Part shown: piece by piece, positions 34,801-46,440 of the stretch
How positions within the stretch are numbered: the stretch's first letter is position 1
Layout of the letters: each line of letters starts with the position of its first letter
Assembly: GCF_963678975.1 (NCBI RefSeq)
Contig: NC_089275.1
Location: 18,426,220 to 18,490,219 of the forward strand
Source: Dysidea avara
Taxonomy: Eukaryota > Porifera > Demospongiae > Dictyoceratida > Dysideidae
Reading direction: 5' to 3'
DNA length: 64,000 nt
Notes under the pieces: model-generated
The model's database searches: none
Told to the model about the DNA's origin: nothing
Seen by the model: the letters and a program-made list of their open reading frames with translations, nothing else
Program-made: the position numbers and the translations under genes

Positions 34801-35575
34801 CTAGAAGAAGTTACCTTGTAGATAGTTCAGCTACAACAATTCACCCTGTAGAAAGATCAGCTATAGAAGAAGTCACCTTGTAGAGTGTTCAGTTACAAAG
34901 AACCCATCATGTAGAGAGTTCAGCTGCAAACAAATCACTCTGTAGAGAGTTCAGCTACAAAGAAACCGCCATGTAGAGAGTTCAGCCTCATACAAACCAC
35001 CTTGTAGAGAATTCAACTACAACAAATCACCCTGTAGAGAAGAAGTTACCTTGTAGAGAGTTCCGCTACAAAGAAACCTTCATGTAGGGAGTTCAGCTAC
35101 AAAGAAACCACCATGTAGAGAGTTTAGCTGCAAACAAGTCACCTGTAGAGAGTTCAGCTAGAAACAAATCACCCCGTAGAGAGATCAGCTGGACGAAGTC
35201 ACCTTGTAGAGAGTTCAGCTACAAAGAACCCATCATGTAGAGAGTTCAGCTGCAAACAAATCACCCTGCAGAGAGTTCAGCTACAAAAAAATCACCCTGT
35301 AGAGAGTTCAGCTAGACGAAGTCACCTTATAGAGAGTTCAGCTACAAAAAAACCATTATGTAGAGAGTTCGGCTACAAAGACACCACCATGTAGAGAGTT
35401 TAGCTGCAAACAAATCACCTGTAGAGAGTTCAGCTAGAAACAAAATACCCTGTAGAGAGACCAGCTAGAAGAGGTTACCTTGTAGAGAGTTCAGCTATAA
35501 AGAAACCATCCTGTATATAGTTCAGCTACATTTCAAGTCACCCAGTAGAGAGATCAGCTGCAAAAAAATATCCTG
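31900..35575 (+). repeat. 31-bp satellite array, about 118 units
   Basis: The unit is GAGAGATCAGCTACAAAC followed by AAATCACCCTGTA. Variants include AGTTCAGC for GATCAGC, CTAGAAGAAGTCACC, and a block ACTAGACACAATGTAAGGAG seen at about 32345, 32650, 33363, 33848 and 34093. Units are imperfect and order is only weakly periodic, so this array looks older or less homogenised than its partner. No spacers separate the units, which rules out a CRISPR array. Confidence 0.9.
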
Positions 35576-35772
35576 TGGGGAATAATGGGCATGTAATAAA
35601 TATATGTATATAATTTGTAAAATTACTAATAAAATCAAAAATAATTGAAGTACTAAAATTCTTCTTTAAGTTCTTTTCTTCTTCCTGTAGTAAAGAAAAA
35701 AACACATGGGTTAAAAAAGCCCCAAAGCCAGCCATAGGCCGGCTTTGCAGTATACAAATACAAAAAGAAATG

Positions 35773-36101
35773 ATATCTAATCAAAAACAGCCAAGCTGTA
35801 AAAAAAGGTGTGGCCCCCAAAAAGGCCATGGTGAAAAAAGATGTGAAATCCAAGGTGGCGGCCAAGAAATGGCTGTGATGGTAGGTTAATGGTTACATTT
35901 TAATAACGACAATTCAGGTGAATTTTGTGCCGCTTGGTCTTGGCACCAAATTCACCTGAATTGTTGTTATTAAAATGTAACCATTAACCTACCATCACAG
36001 CCATTTCTTGGCCGCCACCTTGGATTTCACATCTTTTTTCACCATGGCCTTTTTGGGGGCCGCAACTTTTTTTACAGCTTGGCTGTTTTTGATTAGATAT
36101 A
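35773..36101. mobile_element. Palindromic MITE (TTTTTACAGC family) at the inner end of the left arm
   Basis: ATATCTAATCAAAAACAGCC and its reverse complement close a 329-bp palindrome centred near 35937. GGTGGCGGCCAAGAAATGG and TTTTTACAGC boxes are present. Confidence 0.8.
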
Positions 36102-36799
36102 TATATCCCTACTGTGCTCAAGGTACCATAATGGAAATGTACAGTAAGAATATAACATTTCTTATTGTTTTACTGTGATTTAATATGGTTCACTACTCCA
36201 GCTTGTTTCAGTACTTTTTATCAATGTGCTATTGTCCTTACTCTAGTTGAAAATTCCAAATCTTTTGTGTACTTGTGTCAATGCTGATAATTATCAGCCT
36301 ATAGACAAGGGATCATGTAACTCCACAGACAGTGAAATTCAAACATGTCTACTGTGTACTATAGCTTTTTCAAATTCCTTATTAGGACAGTATACAGAGG
36401 TACATGCTTGAGTGCGTCACATTACCGACACAACAAAACAAAGCAATGAAAATGAAGTTGAATAGCAGCACTATGAAAGAATGGTAGCATAGGCAGGGCA
36501 GGATAGCCTTTCTACATTCACTAGTGGCATGAAATTACTTTGGTGGACTATTCCTAGTTGTTCCTTCGACTCAATGGTCTTCCTATTGAAATAGCACAAA
36601 GTGATGGAGTGGCGGCCCATTCTGAGTATCGCTATTGTGCATAAGATTGCTAATGAGCCATGTATGAATTTTACCCGTAATGTTAGTAGTGTACGGAGTG
36701 GAATACTTCCTTGTCCATAGGATTTGATGACCTCCTGGCTTTAATGCTTTTAATTAACAATTAACTAACTGTATCTTGAGTATCATGCTTCTACTCTTT
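36102..36799. other. No gene recognised
   Basis: AT-rich sequence just inside the left arm; only short frames. Confidence 0.3.
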
Positions 36800-37545
36800 G
36801 TCACTTGCTTCTGGATCCATCAGATGAACATTTCTGTTCAGCAAGCATTTTCTGCACAGCCTTTTACTGCTTCTCAGCTTGCTCAACTTGTCTTTCCTTG
36901 CCTATTAATTTTGTTTTTCTTCCATGGCAACTTTTAAAGTCCTTCTTGTTTTGCTCCTCCCTTTTGTAACAAGCCTTTTCATAGAGCACACATAGCAATG
37001 AATTTAGAGGTTGATACAACCATAGCACCTTTGTGCCACTGTGGGATGTATAAGACGCACTGTTAGAGATGATTTTGTGGGAGATACTGAATTTGTACAA
37101 GAGCATTAGTACAACTGACATTTTAATGTAAAATCTAATCTGAAAACGAAAACATGCCATACAAAGCAGCTGAAACTTCATCCCTAGCTGCTTTAACACT
37201 TTCCATTATTGGCAGTACCATTATTTCTTTCTTTTTGTTGTCAAATCCATTTTTGTATGCAACACTTGTACAAAAAATTTTAAATAAGATTGAACTACTC
37301 TAATAGAGCAGTCATTTATGCAAATCATTTCTTACACAAAAATTTTTATCACAAAAATTTTTTGTACAAAAATAAAGCAAATTACAGTATAGTTTGTCCA
37401 AATCCAGAACAAGCAAAACGGTTAGGAATTTTAAACCTGAGTTACATTGTCGTACATTTACAGCATCCTTAGCGGCAACAACTTTTGCCATCTTGAAAGC
37501 CAAGGGCAGTCCTGACTCATCACAGTTATCAGACCAAAAGGTTTT
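36800..37545 (-). pseudogene. pogo/Tigger-like transposase remnant
   Basis: On the minus strand 37545-37400 reads KTFWSDNCDESGLPLAFKMA and KVVAAKDAVNVRQCNSGLKF, close to the DDE_1 pattern W-N-x-D-E-(S/T)-G-x-P-L followed by K-V-V-A, in which the Asp of CDESG is the second catalytic residue. Downstream (about 37010-36800) a Lys/Glu-rich frame, KREEQNKKDFKSC...GKERQVEQAEKQ, looks like the basic coiled tail of such proteins and contains stops. AT-rich inserts, including 28-bp motif copies, separate the pieces. The fragment is short, so family assignment is tentative; a jerky-like host gene remnant is the alternative. Confidence 0.45.
37287..37313 (+). repeat. 28-bp dispersed motif
   Basis: AGATTGAACTACTCTAATAG variant, followed by an AT-rich tract ending AAAATAAAGCAAATTACAG. 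Confidence 0.65.
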
Positions 37546-37622
37546 CTAATTAACCATAACCTACAGAACATGACTGACAGTCTCTCTTACCACTGCATGT
37601 AGCAACCAGTGTCACAACATAT

Positions 37623-37647
37623 AGAGATACTCTAATAGAGCAGTCAC
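37623..37647 (+). repeat. 28-bp dispersed motif
   Basis: GAGATACTCTAATAGAGCAG copy; the downstream tract again ends AAAATAAAG..TTACAG, as at 37287 and 54052. Confidence 0.7.
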
Positions 37648-37781
37648 ATAATTAATTTATACAAAATATCTTAATATGAAAACTTTTGCCATAGAATTGT
37701 TTGTATGAAAATAAAGTTACAGTATTGTCAAAAAGCAACATGTAACAGTTGGAGTAACTAGCACAATTGTGTACTGTTTTA

Positions 37782-38623
37782 GAGTGAGGACAACATTGAG
37801 AGACTACACTAAAATTGATTTACAAAGTTGTCAACTGATCACACAATATGGAGGGAAGAAGTTTCATGCTCCTTTCAATGGAACCATGACAGCAAATGGT
37901 GATATTGTATTGGTAGATCGAGAAAACCATGATGTAGTGGTGCTGGACAAAGAATTGAAGGTAATCAAAACATTTGGTCAAGGGAGTGGAGATAGTAAAC
38001 TGAACGATCCTATTGGTATAGCTGTAGATCACAGTGTTATAGCAATCAGTGAATACAAAGACCATGTGGTGAAGAAGTTTACTCTACAAGGAGAATACCT
38101 ATCACAATTTGGCTCTTATGGCAGTAGTAGTGGCCAATTTGATCATCCTCAAGGACTAGCCTTTAATAGTAAAGGTCTACTCTATGTGGTGGGCCGTACT
38201 AATTGCAGAGTTCAAGTATTTGATCACAGCAACAATTATTTATTCAAATTTGGTTCCAAAGGGCCTAATCCTGGACAGTTTCAGAGCCCTTGTTATATTG
38301 CCCTGGACAGCAAAGACCAAGTGTATGTGACTGACAACGTGAGTGGAGGTGGAATAAGTAAGTTTAGTGAAGATGGTCACTTTATTAGGAAGATAGATTG
38401 TAACAGTCCATTTGCCATTTGTCTGACTCCTGATGATTGCATAATAACCAATGATGTTAACTACCTCACAGTTTTCAGCCCCACCCACCAGTTGATTACT
38501 AAGTTTGGAACAACAGGAAGTCAAAAAGGACAGTTCGATAGCATCACTGGTATAACAGTAAACAGTGCCAGTATCTGTGTTACAGAATATCTCAATCATC
38601 GTCTACAAATTATTGCGTTATAA
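37782..38623 (+). CDS. NHL-repeat beta-propeller exon, TRIM2/3/71-like
   Basis: The frame encodes about 280 residues ending in LNHRLQIIAL at a natural stop. Six NHL-type blades are visible: FNGTMTANGDIVLVD, NDPIGIAVDHS...AISEY, FDHPQGLAFNSKGLLYVVG, FQSPCYIALDSKDQVYVTD, a shorter fifth (SPFAICLTPDDCIITND) and FDSITGITVNSASICVTEY. Spacers such as FGSYGSSSGQF and FGSKGPNPGQF are typical of TRIM-NHL proteins. These bind RNA or protein through the propeller and usually carry RING/B-box domains upstream. No ATG begins the frame; a TGTTTTAG acceptor precedes it, so it is most likely a terminal exon whose 5' exons are not visible here, or a captured fragment inside the fold-back. The frame is intact. 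An AATAAA-type signal was not identified with confidence. Confidence 0.75.
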
Positions 38624-40074
38624 TTTTATGAGTTTATGACCCAATCGTGTTTTTTTTTATGATTATAATAACCTTTAAAGACAAATGTGTATTAGTATCT
38701 ATTACTCAGTATTGTACCATACACATTTCTGTGTTATGTTCTGCATTATTATTACATCATCTTCAATTATGATATTGTGAAACCAACCATCGTGTGCATT
38801 GTATTGTGTGATTGAGTTTTGGAATGCTTATGGTCATATTTGGTGTATTAAACCACAAGGCTAGCAGAGGAGTGTCTGGTGACTTCTGGATCCATAATTA
38901 CATATTTTGATTTCTTGATTTTCATCAATATAATACATTCATCAATACTATTATGAAGTGTGGATTCATCAAATTCCCCTTTTGTCAAAATTTCCTGTCG
39001 TATGGTGGTATAGGTATAGTATTTTGGACTAACAGTTCAAATCCTTACATAATGACAGGGCTAATGAATTTTAATTTGCTGTGGCACATAGCTACATATA
39101 TAGTTAGTATAGTAGAGGGCAGTTATTCTCAGCAGGCATTACCTTTTTTGTTCGTTTGTTTTTTGGTCTTCATTAAAATCTAGCTATGTTCTTGACCCAG
39201 AAATCAGTCACCAAAAGTCCTGTGACTATAAAGACTGAAGCCTGTATGTACCGGTAATATCACTGATAAAGTACATAAAAATCTCCTTACATAGCTTGCT
39301 ACACTACTGCTCTGAATACTGAGACTGCTTTATTATAGTGACTGACTGCTCTATTAGAGTACATATCTCGATCTGAGCGTGATCAGTTTCCGGAAACCTC
39401 AGAAACTCGTTCCTGATAGTACATTGGGTAGTAATTAAGAGTACTGCATATATTCAGTATGCAACTATGAGTGAATTTGTGTAGCTAAGACTAGAAAATT
39501 GTTATGGCTCAGTTTTACATTCCAATGGCAGAGCTTTGAGGAAAACATTGATCAGAACAGGCTGGATTTTAAATATCCCTGCATGTACTCCTTTTAGCAA
39601 TCACACTATTCATGGATAATTATAGCTATTAGTTTAATGTTTTTCTTTTTATCATTAATTTTTGTCTCACTTTTTAAACCAGACGCCGGCCGGCTGTGGG
39701 CGTGCGCCTGGTTTACTGTGTGTGTGTGTGTACCTATCTATCTATCTACCTATGTTTGTCCGTACGCACCCACGTGAGCAAAATCGTTTAATAACGGTAA
39801 AAGCAGCTTTTACGTAAGAAGTAAAAGTGAAATGAAGTCTGTATTAAACTTCTGCACAGGTGAACTTTGCTTTGAGGTGGTTTCTTTTCGGCGGACTGAA
39901 ATACGGGTGTGATGACTTTCCTCAGACTACCTTCCCCTTGAGGTTTTCAGGCATTTAGCAACTGAAAAACAACGGTGCAGGCCTCGTACACTGCCAGGAA
40001 TAGCCTATCGCTTCGAGTTGGAAAGGAGGCGTATCCCTTACTTACGCGAACGAAAATGAAGAGCAGCTTTGAGG
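38624..40074. other. Downstream of the NHL exon; microsatellites, no gene
   Basis: A composite repeat near 39675-39790 contains GCCGGCCGGCTGTGGGCGTG, a GT run, a CTAT run and TTTGTCCGTACGCACCCACG. Segment 40020-40074 belongs to a host-side sequence that resumes at 43229 and is partly duplicated at 46290. Confidence 0.4.
39343..39374 (-). repeat. 28-bp dispersed motif
   Basis: TGACTGCTCTATTAGAGTAC with an extra ATA before TCTCGATCT; the preceding 45 bases match those before 22261. Confidence 0.7.
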
Positions 40075-41581
40075 GGATGGGGTAAAACCGGGACGGGGAC
40101 AAGGACGAGGATGGCCAACAGGAGTAAAACCGGGACGAGGACAGCCGAGGTATAGGGACCACTGTTAGAGTAAGCGATTTTCTCTGAAGAGATTGAATCT
40201 TGGATTGGATATATTAAAGTTATGTATGGCTAAGCAAAAATATCAAGTAGCTTTGAGGTAATTTAATCTTTAAACTGTCACTTAAGGTTTGAGAGATTTT
40301 GACGTCCTTATAAGCTAGTGCATGGCTTAGCTAAGAAAAATCAAGTAGCTTTCTCGAGTAACCTTTGAACTACCATATAAGGTTAGAGAGATTTTGACAT
40401 CCTCAGCTAGCTATATAAACCCAGACCTCACACTAAGACACTCTTCAGTGGTTTTTCAAATGGATTGTGAAGTGGAAGATCAAATCATTTCGTGCCCAGA
40501 TTGTAATTATCGTCTTTGTGCATACAAGATCCCCCGGGAAGCCTGCACAGTATTAAAAATTACTTTCTAGCGATTTGAATGTATCTCTGGACTATAACCA
40601 AGTTGTAGATCACTTGGAGAATTCTGACACAACGTATAAGGAGTACATCAACACTTTGGATGCTAATTCTTCCATCCAACCTATAAAGGAGGAACAGTGT
40701 TCCTTTATGGTCTAGGTCTATAGATGAAGCATAGTAGGAAGTCAAGAAAAAGAAGCTAAGGCAAGTGGAATTATTTAGCTCAAGCTGCTGTGCAAGCTGA
40801 AAATTAGTTTACTCATATGCTAGGCAAGAGTTCATAATATAGTAGTGGGGGAGAGTGTCTAACTGAAATACTTCCATGGAACACACTGTGTTAAGTTACA
40901 CCTGAGTCTGATCAAAGAATAAAGACTTGACCTTATCAGCACCAATTAAGCCATGTTCAGTTCCATTCCACAATAAGCCATGTCATGGCTTATTGTGGAA
41001 CTGAATTTCCCAGCACGCCACCTTGAAAGGCAAAATATATCATTGCTGATTGAATTGCTGCTACTTCCTGTACAGCAAACAGTATAAGAAATCAGTTTTA
41101 TGAATGCAAAGGTAAATCAAAAGTTTTGTCATGCCTGTTTACTAATAAAAGTCCATGGGTAATTCTGATCAGCATAGAATCAACCGGCCTCAAAGAAATC
41201 AATAACTTAATTGTCATTGTTACTCATCATTATTCTATCAAGATATTGTGGCATGGACGTCCCTAATATTATGATGGTATGAAGTCAACAAAACAACAGT
41301 CATTTGTAAAATATTCCTCTAACATGACCACAAAGTTGAAAATTTCAACTGGTTCACATGCTAATCAGTTACCTTTTGTAGATAATAACTCTATGTTTTG
41401 CATGCCACACATTGTTATGTCTATGATTTTTCTTAGCATTTGTTTTATTATACTGTAGGTACTGAGCTTCATTTTTAATTCATGATTTTAGTGTCTTAAA
41501 TAGCTAATCCTATAATTATTTTCAGTGTTTATCATGTCATCATTTGTCTTATCAGTATAGCTAGCTAGTGGCAATCTTATA

Positions 41582-42211
41582 CATAGGCGGATCTAGGAGG
41601 CGGCCAAGGAGGGGCAAGGAGTTTTAGTGTACAACAGTGTTTATTCCACTAAGAGGAATTCTAGTACACAAGTTATATTTAGTTGCATAACTTTATTCAG
41701 TATGGCTGGATGAGTGATAGACATACAGTTGTAAAACTGTAGTTAGAGAAATTTTTTAAAAATTAGACCTCCTATAGGTTTGAATTTGGGAGCATTTTTG
41801 ATAACATTTAGCTAACAAAGTGTATGCTTGCAATGCATATAAAGATTAGTTAGTCTATTTAAGATAAAACCTGTTTGATGGTAAAGTGTACTAAATCTAA
41901 AATAAGGTACAGCTATAGTATTGTTATAATGACATTAGAATTGTGACTGTTCTATTAGAGTAGTGACTGCTCTATTAGAGTATCTCGATCTTAGCACAAA
42001 AATCAAACTTATTTGTCTCACTTTCTTTACAATGTACAGTATAACTGTAAAGTGTACTTATAACTGTTGTCTTCTATTTGTCCATTAGTTTTCTATACTT
42101 TTGAACAGTATGAATGCATGATTCCAGTTTCTGGTATCAATATAGTGCCGTAGGTCCAAGGGGGGCCAGGGGGACACAGCACCCCTTGCACCACCCTCAG
42201 ATCCGCCTATG
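41582..42211. mobile_element. 630-bp hAT-type MITE inside the fold-back
   Basis: CATAGGCGGATCTAGG ... CAGATCCGCCTATG ends, flanked by ATCTTATA and ACCTTATA (one mismatch). Two 28-bp motif copies lie in it. Confidence 0.75.
41943..41991 (-). repeat. Two 28-bp motif copies in tandem
   Basis: GTGACTGTTCTATTAGAGTA directly followed by a full copy ending TCTCGATCT. Confidence 0.8.
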
Positions 42212-43739
42212 ACCTTATATATTACTAAGTATAGCTATATTATCCTGCATGAAAATACCTTTGGATATAAACAGAAAACTACCTCCACTGGTGATAGAGA
42301 ACGTTTGATTAGCATTAATTGGTGCTGCTAAGGGCAAGTCTTTATTCTTTGATCAGACTCAGGTGTAACTCAACACACTGTGTTCCATGGAAGTATTTCA
42401 GTTAGACACTCTCCCCCACTACTATATTATGAATTCTTAATTGCCTAGCATATGAGTAAACTAATTTTCAGCTTGCACAGCAGCTTGAGCTAAATAATTC
42501 CACTTGCCTTAGCTTCTTTTTCTTGACTTCCCACTATGCTTCATCTATAGACTTAGATCATAAAGGAACACTGTCCCTCCTTTATAGGTTGGATGGGAGA
42601 ATTAGCATCCAAAGTGTTGATGTACTCCTTATACGTTGTGTCAGAATTCTCCAAGTGATCTACAGCTTGGTTATAGTCCAGAGATACATTCAAATTGCTA
42701 GAAAGTAATTTTTAATACTGTGCAGGCTTCCCGGGGGATCTTGTATGTACAAAGACAATAATTACAATCTGGGCACGAAATTATTTGATCTTCCACTTCA
42801 CAATCCATTTGAAAAACCACTGAAGAGTGTCTTAGTGTGAGGTCTGGGTTTATATAGCTAGCTGAGGATGTCAAAATCTCTCTAACCTTATATGGTAGTT
42901 CAAAGGTTACTCGAGAAAGCTACTTGATTTCTTAGCTAAGCCATGTACCAGCTTATAAGGACGTCAAAATCTCTCAAACCTTAAGTGACAGTTTAAAGAT
43001 TAAATTACCTCAAAGCTACTTGATATTTTTGCTTAGCCATACATAACTTATATCCAATCCAAGATTCAATCCCTTCAGAGAAAATAGCTTACTCTAACAG
43101 TGGTCCCTATACCTCGGCTGTCCTTGTCCCGGTTTTACTCCTGTTGGCCATCCCCGTCCCCGTCCCTATCCCCGTCCCGGTTTTACCCTTATTTTCCCCG
43201 TCCCCGTCCCGGTTTTACCCCATCCCGATTTGAGGCTTTGTCGAGAGAATTTCAGTGGCGTAGCCAAGGGTGGGTATGGGTGTGCATTTTCCCAACCATC
43301 ACAGTTTCTTGCCCAACCATCACAAACTTTTGCCCAACCATCACAAGTAGCTTAAGATTCATGCGAGGATTCACAGCAACACACAAAATCACCCTACTTT
43401 GATACTGTAAAGCGTAAACATGTACCTCATTTCTTGAACCATGACTTCAGAAGGGATCGAGATAGATGGTATATCACGTGATCCATTACGCGGAAAATCC
43501 CTTTGGAAGTCCCTATAAAAGACGCACGTGCCACGCTCCTTGGCGCGGTTTAAATTCGAAATTTAAAATGGAGTCAAAGCGTGGTACACTACAGTCGTGG
43601 TACTGTATCTCTGAGTCACAGTGAGTGATAATCGTCAGTAGGATTCAGTGTGGATGGTGCTGGCAGCAAAATATTTCGTTTCAGTGGATTTGTCAAGCGT
43701 ATTTTTTTTGATAAGGAAAGTACCGTATAGCATACCTTA

Positions 43740-44097
43740 GGCCAATGAAACTTTATTACCAGTTTCTCGCTCAGATTTTTGAAAATTTGATGCGGGCAGG
43801 CGGTTATTATTCATTATTCATTATTTTTCCAAAAGCACAACACACATCCAAACATGAAGATTTCTGCCAAAAAACAGTGAGATCTACACTGATTACTCTT
43901 GCATTAAATAGCTAAAGCACGTTACTAATCTATAACGAGTAATTTTTCCATTGGAGTATAGCTGATTTCTCTATTAGAGTAAAAGTGACTGTTCTATTAG
44001 AGTATTTCGATCTGAAATACCAATAATGAAATTCCATGCGGGTGTATCAAAAGCATGCGGGCGATGACGCGAAACTGCTAATCAAGTTTCATTGGCC
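43740..44097. mobile_element. Harbinger-like MITE, TTA duplication
   Basis: GGCCAATGAAACTT ... AAGTTTCATTGGCC ends are flanked by TTA on both sides, the target choice of PIF/Harbinger. GATGCGGGC boxes lie in both subterminal parts. Confidence 0.75.
43955..44013 (-). repeat. 28-bp motif, one full and one partial copy, inside a Harbinger-like MITE
   Basis: GATTTCTCTATTAGAGTA, then GTGACTGTTCTATTAGAGTA with TTTCGATC. Confidence 0.75.
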
Positions 44098-44344
44098 TTA
44101 CTGCTGATGAAAGAAAACAGGAAAACGTGACTCTTCTAGATAACAATAATAGTATATGCAAATGGAGCTGGAAATGGAGAAAAGGTCAAGTCATTATAAA
44201 GCATCACGTGCACAAATTGTACTGATTAACCGAGTTGTGGTTTACACCAGATTCATGCAAAATGTACATTGGCTGCTGTAAGTCTGGGACGAAGCTTCCT
44301 TGGCATGCTGATATTTGTGTTATAGATAATAAATTAGCGCCCCC

Positions 44345-45260
44345 GGCCTTCATTTGAACCATGTGGTTATTTACAGAATTATTGATTCAGAAGAAGACAA
44401 TAGTATCCTACAACAAGATCTAAATAAAGTCTTCCACTGGGCTAAAACTTGGCAAATGAAACTAAATGTTGAAAAGTGTGTTTTTCTACGTTGTTCAAGA
44501 AGCAAAACTCCCATGCTCACCACCTACAGCATTGACAATAAAGCTCTGGAACTGAAGAGTCAGCATCCATATCTAGGGGTCATATTCCACCAATCAATGT
44601 CTTGGTCCCACCACATCGATCATCTTTGCGGCAAAGCAACTAAAAGTCTCAACTTTCTTAAACGTAATATAAGTAAATGCTCCAAAGAAGTTAAGATAAC
44701 AGCCTATTTAACATCAATACGTCCTCTGCTGGAATATGCTAGTTGTGTCTGGGACCCTCACCAGCTATACTTAATTAATACTTTAGAGAAGGTACAACGT
44801 CGTGCTGCAAGATGGGTAGCATCGGATTACAATCCAATGAGTAGTGTCACTTACCTGTTGGATCAACTGCATTGGAAGAGCCTACAGAGCAGAAGATGTA
44901 TTGATCGTTTGAACTTACTATATAGAGTATTACATCACGCTTTGCCATCTATCCAGCTCCCTGAGTATTTCAAGCCTACTTCATATCCAACTAGATTGCA
45001 TCACCAATACAGATATATAATTCCTCCAACTAGAACACTTGCTTACCAACAGAGTTACTTTCCAGGAACTATCAAGCAATGGAATAACCTCCCTAATCAC
45101 ATCATCGATACAGAGTCACTAGAACAGTTTAATAATTGTATTTTTGGACTAGATTTGTTGTAATTAACCCCCTTTTTGTTTTGAGGGTCCCCCCCCCTCC
45201 TGGATGTAACCAGCACTGAGTGCTGTCTTTCCAGTATCTAATCATAATCATAATCATAAT
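44345..45260 (+). pseudogene. LINE 3' fragment, CR1/jockey-type reverse transcriptase C-terminus
   Basis: The frame 44354-45163 (about 269 residues) reads VVIYRIIDSEEDNSILQQDL, KTWQMKLNVEKCVFLR, HPYLGVIFHQSMSWSHHID, LLEYASCVWDPH and RRAARWV, the usual order after the catalytic F-x-D-D of CR1/jockey LINEs. The catalytic motif should lie just upstream and is not intact: the copy is 5' truncated there. The open frame to the natural stop and the ATAATC-type simple tail at 45238-45260 suggest it is younger than the other LINE pieces. It is nested in the 43253-45670 hAT-type element, so it landed after that element formed. Confidence 0.85.
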
Positions 45261-45670
45261 GTGGTGTTTAATTGAAAAAGCATTTCATATCGCTGTGGTG
45301 GTTGGTCTGTAAACTATACTGCCAGTTGATTGTGTTAAATATGTGATGAACTGTTTACATTGTTGGTTCTTGTAGGTTCAGCAGTTTAATGTCACGTGAT
45401 ACTCAGCTACGGCGATCGTCGGTGGATGCCTACCCTACAAGTTTAATAGATAGCATATAGCTAGTAAATGTTTGCAGGCATGCAAGCAGCATTTATTTAC
45501 ACTATAGTATAGGTAGCTGTAGACCTTGTGTGCATACATACACTTTTTTTATATTTTTCTTTGATAATGTCTCACATGAAGGTGAGCGTGTTTCTTGTGT
45601 GTGTGTGTGTGTGTGTGTAGTTAAGTTGATGTTGTGCCCAACCATCAAATGTTGGCTGGCTACGCCCCTG

Positions 45671-46440
45671 GAGAATTTGTGGGAAAAAACACGTTAGTCA
45701 CACTATAAAACAGTTTAGAAGATAGTTTTGTGCGTAATATGTTGGTAAAAGCGGTTTATTTAACAAACTCTCTCGCATACCACTGATATATCCCTTCTCA
45801 CTATTAGATATCAATTCATATGTTTAAACTCCATTAACATGTATGTTTAACATGTCGGATTACTAAAGCCAAGTAACCACTAGTAAGGCCATACCTATTT
45901 GAAAAATTGTTGCTCGGATTTTTCGGGAAAAGTTAGGGTCGGTAGGTCGGGAAAAGAAAAAAAAACGATCATATTTGCGTTAATCAATCATTATCGAACG
46001 TTTTGCACCTTTTCTACTGTGGTGACTTCAGTGCACCTTACACACTCTTGATTATTATATCAACGTGTTATCTGAAGTACCATGATACTGTAACTGAAGT
46101 ATAGTTTTGATACAAGCATGCGCTTGTGAGTTACAACAGCGAATCGTTTAGTGTAAAATGCGTACGGTGAAAAATTAGCACATTACGACCAATAACACAG
46201 TCTTATTATCCTTGTTTACAACAACCCCTTCTGTACAGTCTTCGTGGATACATCTTTTACTCAGGTAAATCACAAACAGTCAGCCCTCGCGTATGCGAAC
46301 GAAATTGAAGAGCAGCTTTGAGGCTTTGTCGAGAGAATTTGTGGGGAAAAACACGTTAGTCACACTATAAAACAGTTTAGAAGATAGTTTTGTGTGTAAT
46401 ATGTTGGTAAAAGCGGTTTATTTAACAAACACTTCCTTAG
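45671..46440 (+). repeat. Diverged tandem duplication of host-side sequence
   Basis: GAGAATTTGTGGGAAAAAAC through GGTTTATTTAACAAAC (45671-45772) recurs at 46334-46434 with few changes. The second copy is preceded by the uninterrupted target GAAGAGCAGCTTTGAGG. GTCGGTAGGTCGGGAAAAG lies between the copies. No gene is seen. Confidence 0.7.

Larger units (their letters stand above)
31060..36101 (+). repeat. Left arm of the giant inverted pair
   Basis: Order from the outside: unique subterminal block (31060-31805) with repeated sentences such as CGGAGATATGAC and AAACCGCTTAGAGCAATGAG, the 28-bp motif, the 31-bp array, an AT-rich spacer with a CCCAAAGCCAGCCATAGGCC box, and the palindromic MITE. A 150-codon frame (31047-31499) has a counterpart in the right arm, but the aligned residues differ freely. 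Confidence 0.75.
40075..43228. mobile_element. 3.2-kb fold-back with ~0.9-kb arms and 7-bp duplication
   Basis: GGATGGGGTAAAACCGGGAC opens the left arm (to about 40955), and its reverse complement closes the right arm (from about 42308). The flanks share TTTGAGG (40068-40074, 43229-43235). An uninterrupted version of the target, GCAGCTTTGAGGCTTTGTCG, exists at about 46315, so insertion is supported by an empty-site paralogue. Subterminal GTCCCGGTTTTACC / CCCCGTCC boxes are tandemly repeated. A 48-bp perfect-looking hairpin (about 40960-41007) and a hAT MITE lie in the centre. The arms agree closely. Confidence 0.75.
43253..45670. mobile_element. 2.4-kb hAT-type element, perfect 8-bp duplication, no transposase
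   Basis: CAGTGGCGTAGCCA opens and TGGCTACGCCCCTG closes the element; GAGAATTT flanks it on both sides (43245-43252, 45671-45678). GCCCAACCATCAC is repeated three times near the left end and once, in the same reading direction, near the right end. It has no transposase frame and instead carries a nested Harbinger-like MITE and a LINE fragment. A related end (CAGGGGCGTAGC) occurs alone near 9199. Confidence 0.85.

Noticed and set aside
31900-35575. Regular 31-bp repeats could suggest a CRISPR array
   Set aside because: Units are directly tandem with no unique spacers, are imperfect, and lie in an intron-bearing eukaryotic context with no cas-like genes.
36864-37199. The whole 111-codon minus-strand frame as a gene
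   Set aside because: Only its basic C-terminal third looks protein-like; it is better read as the tail of the decayed pogo-like transposase.
40460-40705. Protein-like frames in the fold-back arms (MDCEVEDQIISCPDC and SDLNVSLDYNQVVDH)
   Set aside because: The frames are broken by a stop and a frame change, and the five arm-to-arm differences I compared all alter the residue.
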